DNA from: Mageeibacillus sp. UBA5747
GTDB lineage: Bacteria > Bacillota > Clostridia > Saccharofermentanales > UBA5734
DNA: 47,500 nucleotides
Direction of reading: 5' to 3'
Assembly (NCBI GenBank): GCA_002419145.1
Contig: DIFN01000019.1
Coordinates: 1-47,500 of the forward strand
Shown here: piece after piece, positions 23,852 through 31,429 of the stretch
Layout of the letters: every line of letters begins with the position of its first letter
Position numbering within the stretch: the stretch's first letter is position 1
Translations under genes and position numbers: made by a program
The notes under the pieces: generated by a model
Databases searched by the model: none
Seen by the model: only the letters and a program-made list of their open reading frames with translations
Told to the model about the DNA's origin: nothing

Positions 23852-25129
23852 TCATTCGTAGCGCAAAGCCTCGATCGGATCGAGCTTGGCTGCTTTGTTG
23901 GCGGGGTAATAGCCAAAGAAGATACCGATGGCCATCGAGAATCCGACCGCCAGGGAGATATTGCCGATCGAAGTTCGGGCTGGGGATGCCAGGAAATAGG
24001 CGCCAACTGAGCCGAGCACAAGACCCAGCACAATCCCGATTGCCCCGCCAATCAGGCAAATGATCATGGATTCGACGATAAACTGGATCCGGATCGAACT
24101 ATTGGGAGCTCCCAGTGCTTTACGGGTGCCGATCTCGCGGGTGCGTTCAGTGATCGAAACCAGCATGATGTTCATGACTCCAATCCCGCCCACGAGCAAA
24201 GAGATGGCTGCGATCAGGGAAATGGCAATGGTGATCGTACCCAGTACATCATTGATGGTATCCGCCATGCTCTCCAGGCTGAAGGCCCGCACAGTATAGT
24301 CAGGGTTCTTGTCATAATAGAATTTGAAAAAAGCTTCAGCCACAGGTGCAAACGCAACAGCATCTGTATCACTGGTCGTGACAAGGGTCAGCATCTGATA
24401 GCCAACCGAACCGGTGCGGTGCAAGGCGGTGTTCAGCGGAATGTAAACTGAGGTGTTGATGTCGACATCCGCTTCCATGCTGGGATTGAGGGACGACACC
24501 TCATGTTGATAAACGCCGACAATGGTGTAGCGATCGGCTATGCCTTCAATTTCCACATCGATCGTCTGACCCAGTGGATTTTGCTTGTCAAACAGATTGT
24601 CCACCAATTTGTCGGAAACGACAGCCACTTTTTTGAAAGACTGGGTCTCTTCCACCGTCAGAAAATGGCCACCCAGAATAGTCAATTCATTGGCTACCGT
24701 GAAATCAGCATTGACACCAGTCAGTGTCAGATTGGCATAGCGCCGGCCATCCCGGGCTTTGCCGATTCCGACCGTTTCGGTCAGGCTGATGGCTTCAATG
24801 TTGTCTGGAAAGGCAGCTTTGAGATTTTCGAGCATTTCGTTTTTGATCAGGTCTTTGTCAGCTGCAACCTTGCCACCCGTGCGCATAGCTTGGACAAATG
24901 CGGGAGCCCTGTTGAGGTCACTCTCCCTGGCCTGGATGGTGACCGCAATATTGCGTGCTCCAAGGGACTGGATGTCATCGCTGATGCTGCCGCTGAGGGA
25001 ATCGCCAACAGTCAGGATCCCGATGACGGATCCGATGCCAATGATGACGCCCAGCATGGTCAGGAGGGCGCGCATTTTGTTGGCCATCAGGCTGCTGATC
25101 GCCAGATGGATGTTTTCCCAGAGATTCAT
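23852..25129 (-). CDS. MacB/FtsX-family ABC transporter permease
   Basis: A 425-residue permease with four transmembrane segments in the MacB layout: one near residues 20-43, a large extracellular MacB-type periplasmic core (about residues 50-300), then three near 310-410. LLVGGIGVMNIMLVSITERTREIGTRKALGA is the standard FtsX-domain signature. Relatives use mechanotransmission to drive export of peptides, antibiotics or lipoproteins, or act in bacteriocin defence. The start overlaps the ATPase stop codon (ATGA) and has GAGGGAGG seven bases upstream. Together with the ATPase and adaptor genes it makes a three-gene efflux operon, divergent from a two-component system. Confidence 0.93.
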   Translation of the reverse strand: MNLWENIHLAISSLMANKMRALLTMLGVIIGIGSVIGILTVGDSLSGSISDDIQSLGARNIAVTIQARESDLNRAPAFVQAMRTGGKVAADKDLIKNEMLENLKAAFPDNIEAISLTETVGIGKARDGRRYANLTLTGVNADFTVANELTILGGHFLTVEETQSFKKVAVVSDKLVDNLFDKQNPLGQTIDVEIEGIADRYTIVGVYQHEVSSLNPSMEADVDINTSVYIPLNTALHRTGSVGYQMLTLVTTSDTDAVAFAPVAEAFFKFYYDKNPDYTVRAFSLESMADTINDVLGTITIAISLIAAISLLVGGIGVMNIMLVSITERTREIGTRKALGAPNSSIRIQFIVESMIICLIGGAIGIVLGLVLGSVGAYFLASPARTSIGNISLAVGFSMAIGIFFGYYPANKAAKLDPIEALRYE

Positions 25130-25833
25130 GCGTAGCCCTCCCTCTTTTTATCTTCAATGATCTGGCCGTCCCGCAAGGTGACCACTCTGTCCGTCTCTTT
25201 TGCCAGGTCCGGACTATGCGTAATCAGGACGATGGTTTTGCCTTGTTCCTCGTGCAGACGGTGGAAAACATCCATGACCATCCGTTCGGTGGCTGTATCC
25301 AGGTTGCCCGTCGGTTCGTCGGCTAAAAGGATCGCCGGGTCATTAGCCATGGCGCGGGCGATGGCGACACGCTGCTTCTGGCCGCCAGACAATTCGTTTG
25401 GCTGATGGCGGGCCCGGTCGGTCATTTCGACCATAGCCATCAGCTCCTTGGCCCGTTCATGACGCTCATGGCGGGAAATTCCGGCATAAAGCATGGGCAA
25501 TTCGACATTGTGGATCGCTGTGGAACGGGCGATCAGGTTGAAATTTTGGAAAATGAAACCGATCTTGCGGTTGCGAATGCGGGATAATTCGCGGTCATGC
25601 AGGGTTTCAATCGCCACACCATCCAGCGAATAAGTGCCGCTGGTCGGCCGGTCGAGCACGCCAATGATGTTCATCAAGGTTGACTTGCCTGATCCTGAGG
25701 CTCCGACAATGGCGACAAACTCACCACGCCGGATGTCAAGGTCAATCCCATGCAGAACTTCGAACTCGTTGGGGTGGCCAATAAAATAACTTTTGCGCAC
25801 TTGTGCAAGTTCGATCATGTTGTCAGATGCCAT
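25126..25833 (-). CDS. MacB/LolD-type ABC transporter ATPase
   Basis: A 235-residue ATPase that powers the adjacent permease. It shows the Walker A motif GASGSGKST, Q-loop in FIFQNFNLIARSTA, signature LSGGQKQRVAIARA, Walker B ILLADEPTGNLD and the H-loop in LITHSPDLA. The ATG at 25833 has TGGAGG five bases upstream, one base after the adaptor stop codon; the longer open frame to 25944 overlaps that gene and is not used. The stop codon overlaps the permease start. Confidence 0.95.
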   Translation of the reverse strand: MASDNMIELAQVRKSYFIGHPNEFEVLHGIDLDIRRGEFVAIVGASGSGKSTLMNIIGVLDRPTSGTYSLDGVAIETLHDRELSRIRNRKIGFIFQNFNLIARSTAIHNVELPMLYAGISRHERHERAKELMAMVEMTDRARHQPNELSGGQKQRVAIARAMANDPAILLADEPTGNLDTATERMVMDVFHRLHEEQGKTIVLITHSPDLAKETDRVVTLRDGQIIEDKKREGYA

Positions 25834-25834
25834 T

Positions 25835-27607
25835 TCAGCCTCCAAAGGGACCGGCAGGCATGCTGGAATCGACGACGTTTTTGCCTTCAGGATCATTGAG
25901 GACAATAAGGCCCGGCTGGACCTCCGGCCCGCTGATTTCGACAAAATAATCGGTTTCCATACCGACTGTCACCGGCACTTCATAGCGCGTCACACCATCT
26001 TCGCGCACAGCAATCACAATGGTCTGGCCGGTTGCATCGGTCGTGATGGCGTCATAGGGCACCGCAAAAGTGGCCGGGCGGCTTTCCAAGACAATTGTCA
26101 GTTTTGCATTCATGCCAATCCGGAGGCGTTCATCCGGCTGGTCGATCCGGACCGTCACGGTGAAGTCCCCATCGGTGTTGATCGCGGTCGGTGAAATGCG
26201 GTCGATGGTGCCACTGAGGATGTCGGAGCCGGTCGCATCGGTCGTGAACTGGACCGCTTGACCTGTCTTGATCAGGGGGATGTCATACTCGGCCACAGTG
26301 GTTGACAGCTCGAGGGATTCGGTGTTTTGGATCACGAACATGGCTCCATTCGCACGTACGCCAAGCGTTGCCAGGACTTCCGTGATCGTGCCGCTGACTG
26401 GGGCTGTGATCGTGGCGTCCTCCAGGTTGTTCCTGGCCGTGGTCAGCTGGCTTTCGATCGATGTTGTGCTATCGGACAGTTTCGTGTTGGTCAAAGCATC
26501 GTTCCGGGACTGAATGGTCAGATTGTTGCTGCGCTGGATGTTTTCCAGGTTCTTGACCGCCTGGTCGTAGAGATTGTACTTGGTAACGAAAGCGGTGGCA
26601 TAGGTGTCGTAGACATCGTCGTATGCTTCGTTGAATTCGTCTTCCCAGATATCGTCCTCGACGTCTTCATAGATGTTGTCGTAGTCATCCTCTGCCTGGT
26701 CAAGGGCCGATTCAAGGGCTACCAGTTCGGATTCTGCACCAGAAAGTTTGGATTCGAGAGAACTAAGCAGGGGACTGAGCGTAGCAGAGCTTAGCATGTA
26801 TTTCGAATTCATAGCATTCAGCAGGGCGGTGGCCTCTGCTTTGAGTGCTGTCATTTCAACATTCAGTTGGTCCAACAACGCTGATGGTTTTTTAGCTGCG
26901 TCAATTTCAGCTTGTTTGGCTTCGATCTTCGCAATCATCGCTTCAACCAAGGCAATATCCTGCTCCAAGCCATTGATCGTCGCTTTTTTACTTGTCACGG
27001 CAGTCTGGGCTGCAGTCACGACCGCTTTGGCATTGATCACTCTGGTGTTGGACGCCACTGCCGCATCGGCCGCCGGTCCGGCACTGCCGCTGGCTTTGTC
27101 ATCAGCCTCATGCTTCAATCGCTCGATATCCTTGGCAGCCTCGTCGATGGCATCCTGATAGGTCTTGGTATCGAGCGATAGCTGATCCTTGGCATTGGCC
27201 AGGTTGCGCTGGGCCTGGCTGATCTGGGCACTGTGCAGACTGGACGTGGTGCCGAGGGAGTCTTCCAGATCCGCAATGCTTTGTGCGATGTCGCGCGTAT
27301 CCAGCTGGGCCAGAAAATCGCCAGAAGCAACTCGGTCGCCAACCTCAACGGCAATTTCAGTGACTTTGTAGGCGAGCGGGGTATAAACTGTGTGTGTGTC
27401 GGTGCTCTGGACCACACCTTTGGTCGTGATCACACGATCGAGGTCTTGTTGTTTCAGCGTCGTGACATTGGTTTCCGGTATTGCCGCAGTCCCTCTGCCC
27501 TGCTGGGTGAGGAAGACAGCGCTGCCAATCCCGGCTACAAGCGCCACAACGACCAAAATAACCAGACCCGTGCGGTGTCTACCCAGAAAAAGTGTAAATC
27601 TGCTCAC
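25835..27607 (-). CDS. Efflux periplasmic-adaptor-like (HlyD/MacA family) protein
   Basis: A 590-residue membrane-fusion-type adaptor anchored by one N-terminal helix (about residues 12-33). A lipoyl/barrel-sandwich half (YKVTEIAVEVGDRVASGDFLAQLD) precedes a very long alpha-helical hairpin (about residues 85-390). The second lipoyl half (ITAPVSGTITEVLATLGVRANGAMF) and beta-barrel domains follow. The hairpin is much longer than in typical MacA, and its distal part is strongly acidic and Tyr-rich (DDYDNIYEDVEDDIWEDEF). The start is GTG at 27607, six bases after GGAGGAG; the TTG at 27622 would overlap that box. In Gram-positives such adaptors work with MacB-type permeases in antimicrobial peptide export or resistance. 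Confidence 0.9.
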   Translation of the reverse strand: MSRFTLFLGRHRTGLVILVVVALVAGIGSAVFLTQQGRGTAAIPETNVTTLKQQDLDRVITTKGVVQSTDTHTVYTPLAYKVTEIAVEVGDRVASGDFLAQLDTRDIAQSIADLEDSLGTTSSLHSAQISQAQRNLANAKDQLSLDTKTYQDAIDEAAKDIERLKHEADDKASGSAGPAADAAVASNTRVINAKAVVTAAQTAVTSKKATINGLEQDIALVEAMIAKIEAKQAEIDAAKKPSALLDQLNVEMTALKAEATALLNAMNSKYMLSSATLSPLLSSLESKLSGAESELVALESALDQAEDDYDNIYEDVEDDIWEDEFNEAYDDVYDTYATAFVTKYNLYDQAVKNLENIQRSNNLTIQSRNDALTNTKLSDSTTSIESQLTTARNNLEDATITAPVSGTITEVLATLGVRANGAMFVIQNTESLELSTTVAEYDIPLIKTGQAVQFTTDATGSDILSGTIDRISPTAINTDGDFTVTVRIDQPDERLRIGMNAKLTIVLESRPATFAVPYDAITTDATGQTIVIAVREDGVTRYEVPVTVGMETDYFVEISGPEVQPGLIVLNDPEGKNVVDSSMPAGPFGG

Positions 27608-27674
27608 AAATGACTCCTCCAATTTACTGCTGTTGACTTGTGGATCTTAAGCGTGCCAGACTTTGGTAAACTCG

Positions 27675-27703
27675 AGATAAACAGGTCGCTCATTTTGATT
27701 CAA
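27675..27703 (-). promoter_or_regulatory. Promoter of the adaptor-ATPase-permease operon
   Basis: On the minus strand TTGAAT (27698-27703) and TTATCT (27675-27680) are 17 bases apart, about 70 bases upstream of the GTG start. Confidence 0.6.
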
Positions 27704-27733
27704 CCCCTCGCCTGTGCCAGACCAACCGTGCAA

Positions 27734-27751
27734 GTTGATCTTGAGTTGATC
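27734..27751. promoter_or_regulatory. Direct heptamer repeat, candidate response-regulator site
   Basis: GTTGATC occurs at 27734-27740 and 27745-27751, one helical turn apart. It lies about 30 bases upstream of the efflux operon -35 box and also upstream of the divergent regulator gene. This spacing is typical for OmpR-family dimers. Confidence 0.45.
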
Positions 27752-27837
27752 ATTCAGGCTTACGCTTTTGACTATTAAGTTTACCGCAATAATGGATATA
27801 AATCAGAAACACTCGAAACAAAGAAAGGCCCGTGAAC

Positions 27838-28512
27838 ATGTTCAACATTCTGGTTGCCGAGGATGACACCAATACCCGGAAATGGCTGGCAGCCGTTCTC
27901 AAGGCCAATGGCTTCAATCCGATTCTGGCGGAAGATGGCCAGGCCGCCTTGGATCTGCTGGACCATTATCCGGTTGACCTGTTGATTGCTGACATCATGA
28001 TGCCAAATTTAGATGGATTGAAACTGACCAGCCAGCTGCGTGCCAGCGGTTCGACCTTGCCTGTCCTGATGCTGACAGCCCGTCAGATGCCAGAGGATAA
28101 ACGGCAGGGATTTCTGGTCGGCACAGATGATTACATGGTCAAGCCGGTCGATGATGAGGAGATGATTCTTCGGATCCGCGCTTTGCTCCGCCGGGCCAGG
28201 ATTGTGAGCGAACGCCGTCTCACGGTCGGAGCGGTGACCCTAGACTACGATTCCCTGTCGGTCAGCCGGGATGGCCAGAGCCAGACCCTGCCCCAGAAGG
28301 AGTTCTACCTGTTGTTTAAACTGCTATCGTATCCGGATGTCATCTTCACCCGACTGCAGCTGATGGATGAAATCTGGGGCATGGATTCCGAGACGGATGA
28401 CCGGACCGTCAATGTCCACATCAACCGCCTGCGCGAACGGTTTGGCGACTGGCCGGATTTTGAAATCATCACCGTACGCGGTCTGGGCTACAAAGCCATC
28501 AAGCATCTATGA
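27838..28512 (+). CDS. OmpR/PhoB-family response regulator
   Basis: A 224-residue DNA-binding regulator. The receiver domain has the acidic pair in AEDDTN, the phosphoacceptor in IADIMMPNLDG (Asp52), LMLTAR and the lysine in YMVKPVDDEE. The winged-helix output domain occupies about residues 125-224 and ends with the DRTVNVHINRLRERF recognition helix and VRGLGYK wing. The ATG at 27838 is nine bases from AAAGG; a GTG at 27832 is too close to it. The stop codon overlaps the kinase start as ATGA. It is divergent from the efflux operon, which is its likely target. Confidence 0.95.
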   Translation: MFNILVAEDDTNTRKWLAAVLKANGFNPILAEDGQAALDLLDHYPVDLLIADIMMPNLDGLKLTSQLRASGSTLPVLMLTARQMPEDKRQGFLVGTDDYMVKPVDDEEMILRIRALLRRARIVSERRLTVGAVTLDYDSLSVSRDGQSQTLPQKEFYLLFKLLSYPDVIFTRLQLMDEIWGMDSETDDRTVNVHINRLRERFGDWPDFEIITVRGLGYKAIKHL

Positions 28513-29645
28513 AGGTCAGGTTGCTCCAAAAGAAAGTCGCCGGCGTTCAGCAAAGACGCATTTCCAACGGGAAAAAGGTGCCCTCCCTGGTCTTGGCCCT
28601 GACTCTTTTTGTGTTTGGCATCCTGGTTGTGACAGTCCTGCTGATAGGCCTGGTTGCAGGTGCTCTGATTCATTTTGACCTGGTTTCATTCCGAGGCGAG
28701 GGCCATGGCGGATTGTTGAGCGGTCTATTGATGCTGCTGACCTTCAGTGTCGTCATTGGCACATCACTGGTGGCTATGCTCGGCCATGTGCCCCTGCGGC
28801 CGATCCGCAAACTTAAAAGGGCCATGCGCGAGGTGGCCAGCGGCAACTTTGCCATCCGGGTCAGCCCCTGTCCGGTCCCTGAACTCAACGAGCTGATCGA
28901 TGATTTCAACACCATGGCCGAGGAGCTAGGCAGTGTCGAGGCCTTGCGCAAGGATTTCATCAACAATTTTTCCCATGAATTTCGCACCCCGATTGTTTCC
29001 ATCAAAGGTTTTGCCAAGCTCCTGCGCACCGGTACCCTCAACGCGTCCGAACAAGCCGAGTACCTCGATATCATCATTGACGAATCCGACCGTCTGGTCC
29101 AGCTTTCGAGCACTGTCCTCGCCCTGTCCCGCCTGGAAAACCAATCCACAATGACTGGTCAGACCACCTTCTTGCTGGATGAGCAGATTCGCCGCTGCAT
29201 CCTGCTCTTAGAATCCCAATGGCACAACAAGCAGCTCCAGGTCGATGTCGAGCTCGAACCGGTCGAATGCTTTGCCAACGACGAGCTGCTGCGCCAGGTC
29301 TGGCTCAACCTGATCGGTAATGCCATCAAATTCACGCCCCCCGGTGGACAGATACAGATCCGCAACACCCAGTCTGGCATTGTGACCATTTCCGATACTG
29401 GCATCGGCATGGACGAGCAGACCCGAGCCAGGATTTTCGAAAAATTCTACCAAGGCGACACCACACACGCGGTCAAGGGCAATGGCCTCGGCCTGGCTCT
29501 GGTGAAACGGATCCTCGATCTCTGCGGGGCCAGAATCGAAGTGAACAGCGAACCTGGCAAGGGGTCTTCTTTTACAGTCCTTTTGCCAGAAACCATATTG
29601 CATTCAGCTCTCGACCAAAATCCTGATCTGAATGAGGCTTGGTAA
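28509..29645 (+). CDS. HAMP-domain sensor histidine kinase
   Basis: A 378-residue membrane kinase partner of the preceding regulator. Two transmembrane helices (about residues 27-52 and 68-92) flank only a short extracytoplasmic loop of roughly 15 residues, so it is an intramembrane-sensing type. A HAMP domain (PIRKLKRAMREVASGNF) leads to the H-box SHEFRTPI (His156). The ATPase domain has an N-box NLIGNAIKF, G1 DTGIGM, F-box FEKFYQGD and G2 GNGLGLALVK. Kinases with such short loops next to MacB-like transporters commonly respond to cell-envelope-active peptides, often through the transporter itself. Translation is coupled to the regulator by an ATGA overlap. Confidence 0.95.
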   Translation: MKVRLLQKKVAGVQQRRISNGKKVPSLVLALTLFVFGILVVTVLLIGLVAGALIHFDLVSFRGEGHGGLLSGLLMLLTFSVVIGTSLVAMLGHVPLRPIRKLKRAMREVASGNFAIRVSPCPVPELNELIDDFNTMAEELGSVEALRKDFINNFSHEFRTPIVSIKGFAKLLRTGTLNASEQAEYLDIIIDESDRLVQLSSTVLALSRLENQSTMTGQTTFLLDEQIRRCILLLESQWHNKQLQVDVELEPVECFANDELLRQVWLNLIGNAIKFTPPGGQIQIRNTQSGIVTISDTGIGMDEQTRARIFEKFYQGDTTHAVKGNGLGLALVKRILDLCGARIEVNSEPGKGSSFTVLLPETILHSALDQNPDLNEAW

Positions 29646-29684
29646 CATAAAGCGCAGCACGCAAAAGCAATGGGGCATACTCAC

Positions 29685-29846
29685 ATGAATCTGCATGTTT
29701 TCACTGTCCGTGACCAGAAACAACTGGATATCTCGCTGGGCGATTATCAGGGCAAAGTGCCCTTGGAGCGTCAATGGCAAGGTCGTCAGCCCAATCCCAC
29801 TATCACCGGCCTGGAACTGGCGCCTCATATCGAAGCACTGCTTTAA
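29685..29846 (+). pseudogene. Internally deleted glutathione peroxidase remnant
   Basis: A 53-codon open frame. Its first 25 residues (MNLHVFTVRDQKQLDISLGDYQ and on) match the start of the glutathione peroxidase family, and its last 16 (PTITGLELAPHIEALL) match the family's end. Roughly 100 central residues are missing, including the catalytic Cys/Sec, Gln and Trp positions. The frame is kept across the junction near residues 26-35. No good ribosome binding site precedes the ATG. It lies between the kinase and the zinc-ribbon gene. It is most likely a decayed gene; production of a short protein cannot be excluded. Confidence 0.6.
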
Positions 29847-29865
29847 ACTGTAAAGGTAAATTAAA

Positions 29866-30192
29866 ATGTTCTTCATCGGGATCTTTGGCATCGATCACGC
29901 CAGCAAGGATCTGGGCACGGAAAACAACGTCACCTGCCCGGCTTGCGGGGCTTACACCCATTTCAAGTTGCGGAAAGAGTATGACTATTTCCACATCTTT
30001 TTCATTCCGGTCTTTCGCTGGCATGTCCGGGAAACAGCTCAGGCCTTTTGCTGTGGGGCCTTGCTGGAACGAGACGGTGATGGCTGGCGAGTCCTTGCCA
30101 AACGGACGAACATCTGTCCTTCGTGTGGCAGGCCGATCGATCCGGAAGCGGGCTTCAGATTTTGTCCCTGGTGCAGCCACCCCCTGCTTTGA
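29866..30192 (+). CDS. Zinc-ribbon domain protein, function unknown
   Basis: A 108-residue small protein starting with the conserved MFFIGIFGI segment, followed by zinc-ligand pairs CPAC (about residues 24-27), a CC pair (about 64-65), CPSC (about 87-90) and CPWC (about 101-104). The pattern fits two zinc ribbons, one N-terminal split and one compact at the C-terminus. The middle contains an aromatic stretch (YDYFHIFFIPVFRWHV). Similar proteins are widespread in Clostridia without known function. The ATG has AAAGG nine bases upstream. It is convergent with yitT, whose stop codon lies 35 bases away. Confidence 0.85.
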   Translation: MFFIGIFGIDHASKDLGTENNVTCPACGAYTHFKLRKEYDYFHIFFIPVFRWHVRETAQAFCCGALLERDGDGWRVLAKRTNICPSCGRPIDPEAGFRFCPWCSHPLL

Positions 30193-30227
30193 CGCGAACA
30201 CACTAAAACCCTGAAAATCAGATCCTT

Positions 30228-31187
30228 TTATTCAATCTCATGGCCGGCCCCAAAGCCTTCGCCGACAACTTCGCGTGCTTCAAAGACAATCATGAAGGCT
30301 GACTGGTCGATCTCTTCGACGATGGCCTTGAGTTCAGGGACCTGTTTACTGGATAAAACGCACATCAGGACGTCCTTGGCATGTCCGGTGTACATGCCGC
30401 GGCCGGCGAGCGAGGTCACGCCGCGGCTTATTTCATGCAAGATCCGGGAAGCAATTTCCGTAGATTTATCGGACACGATGAGCGCTGTGCGGGTGTAGTC
30501 AAAGCCTTCGAGCAGAATATCCACCGCCTTGGAGGTCAGGAACATGGCGATAAAGGAATACATGGCCAAAAGGACGCTGGGCTCTGTAGAATTGCGGTAG
30601 AATACGACCGATGCCAGGACTATCGTGGCGTCGAGAATCATCAGGAACTGGCCGGTGCTGAAACCCGGATGCTTGCGTTTGATGACAAAAGCCAGGATAT
30701 CCGTGCCGCCGGTGGTGAAACCGGAGCGGAAGATCAGGCCAGCCCCGATGCCAAACAAAACGCCACCAAAAACACAATAGAGCAGTGGATCTGGATGACC
30801 ATTGATCAAAGGTCGGTTGATGTAGGACTCAAACCAGGGGGCCATGGTCGGGGCGGTCAGATCTATGACCACCGAATAGACCAGAGTCCCAATCAGGCTG
30901 CGCCAGGCAAAGGAACGACTAATCTTGGTAAATCCGAGGGCAAAGATAGGCACATTGAGCAGGATGACCAAAAAGCCCAGGGGGAGATGGACATTTGGAA
31001 GAGCCAGCTGGTACACGATCGTGGCGATGCCGGTGACCCCGCCCATGGTCAGGCGGATCGGCACGTAGAAGACATTGACCGCCATGGCAGAGATCAAAGA
31101 ACCGAGAATCAGCTGGAGCAGGTCTTTGGCCGGCGGAATATAGCCTCTTTGCCGTAAACGCTTTTTACCCTTTTGTGCTGTTGTCAT
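30228..31187 (-). CDS. YitT family membrane protein (DUF161-DUF2179)
   Basis: A 319-residue protein with five or six transmembrane helices in the first 215 residues (AMAVNVFYVPIRLTMGGVTGIA and FGIGAGLIFRSGFTTGGTDILA are family signatures). A cytosolic DUF2179 domain follows (about residues 235-300, including ISRGVTSLAGRGMYTG). DUF2179 folds like a small-ligand or nucleotide-binding PII-like domain. The transported molecule is unknown. The start has GGGGGA seven bases upstream, and an extended -10 element lies 26 bases further. It is divergent from the SRP RNA gene. Confidence 0.92.
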   Translation of the reverse strand: MTTAQKGKKRLRQRGYIPPAKDLLQLILGSLISAMAVNVFYVPIRLTMGGVTGIATIVYQLALPNVHLPLGFLVILLNVPIFALGFTKISRSFAWRSLIGTLVYSVVIDLTAPTMAPWFESYINRPLINGHPDPLLYCVFGGVLFGIGAGLIFRSGFTTGGTDILAFVIKRKHPGFSTGQFLMILDATIVLASVVFYRNSTEPSVLLAMYSFIAMFLTSKAVDILLEGFDYTRTALIVSDKSTEIASRILHEISRGVTSLAGRGMYTGHAKDVLMCVLSSKQVPELKAIVEEIDQSAFMIVFEAREVVGEGFGAGHEIE

Positions 31188-31212
31188 AGGTCTTTCCCCC
31201 CTGCTCTGGTTT

Positions 31213-31221
31213 ATTGTAGCA
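31213..31221 (-). promoter_or_regulatory. Extended -10 promoter of yitT
   Basis: On the minus strand TGCTACAAT reads as an extended -10 element. It mirrors the element that drives the SRP RNA on the other strand. Confidence 0.5.
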
Positions 31222-31237
31222 TCATTGCAGCTTTCTA

Positions 31238-31246
31238 TGGTACAAT
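31238..31246 (+). promoter_or_regulatory. Extended -10 promoter of the SRP RNA and dnaX
   Basis: TGGTACAAT is an extended -10 element; the predicted start is near 31253, just before the base of the SRP RNA helix. No clear -35 box at standard spacing. Confidence 0.55.
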
Positions 31247-31252
31247 ATCAGG

Positions 31253-31406
31253 GCATCAGCACGCGCCGTGTCTGATCTGCAGCCGATCGCTGGTCCTGTG
31301 CGATGTGGCCCGTGAACCCCGTCAGGTCCGGAAGGAAGCAGCGGTAAGCGGTCAACCGCATGTGTTACAGCAAAGCCTGCGACGGCTGCAGGTCAGGCAT
31401 GGCGAA
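31253..31406 (+). ncRNA. ffs: Signal recognition particle RNA, long-hairpin type
   Basis: The apical domain is unmistakable: GTCAGGTCCGGAAGGAAGCA from 31321, with the GGAA tetraloop at 31330-31333 and the conserved symmetric and asymmetric loops that bind Ffh. The arms continue to pair down to a basal helix of 22 bp with a few G-U pairs (31264-31285 with 31383-31404). It appears to be a single long hairpin of about 140-155 bases without an Alu domain, longer than E. coli 4.5S RNA but shorter than the Bacillus RNA. Ends are estimated from the helix and the promoter. Its place just upstream of dnaX is the usual Firmicute arrangement. Confidence 0.92.
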
Positions 31407-31429
31407 TTTATTTCCCCGGAGGTCCGTGC

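Noticed and set aside
27768..27795. Promoter TTGACT-16-TAATGG for the response regulator
   Set aside because: The -10 box is a poor match; reported regulatory sites there are limited to the direct repeat.
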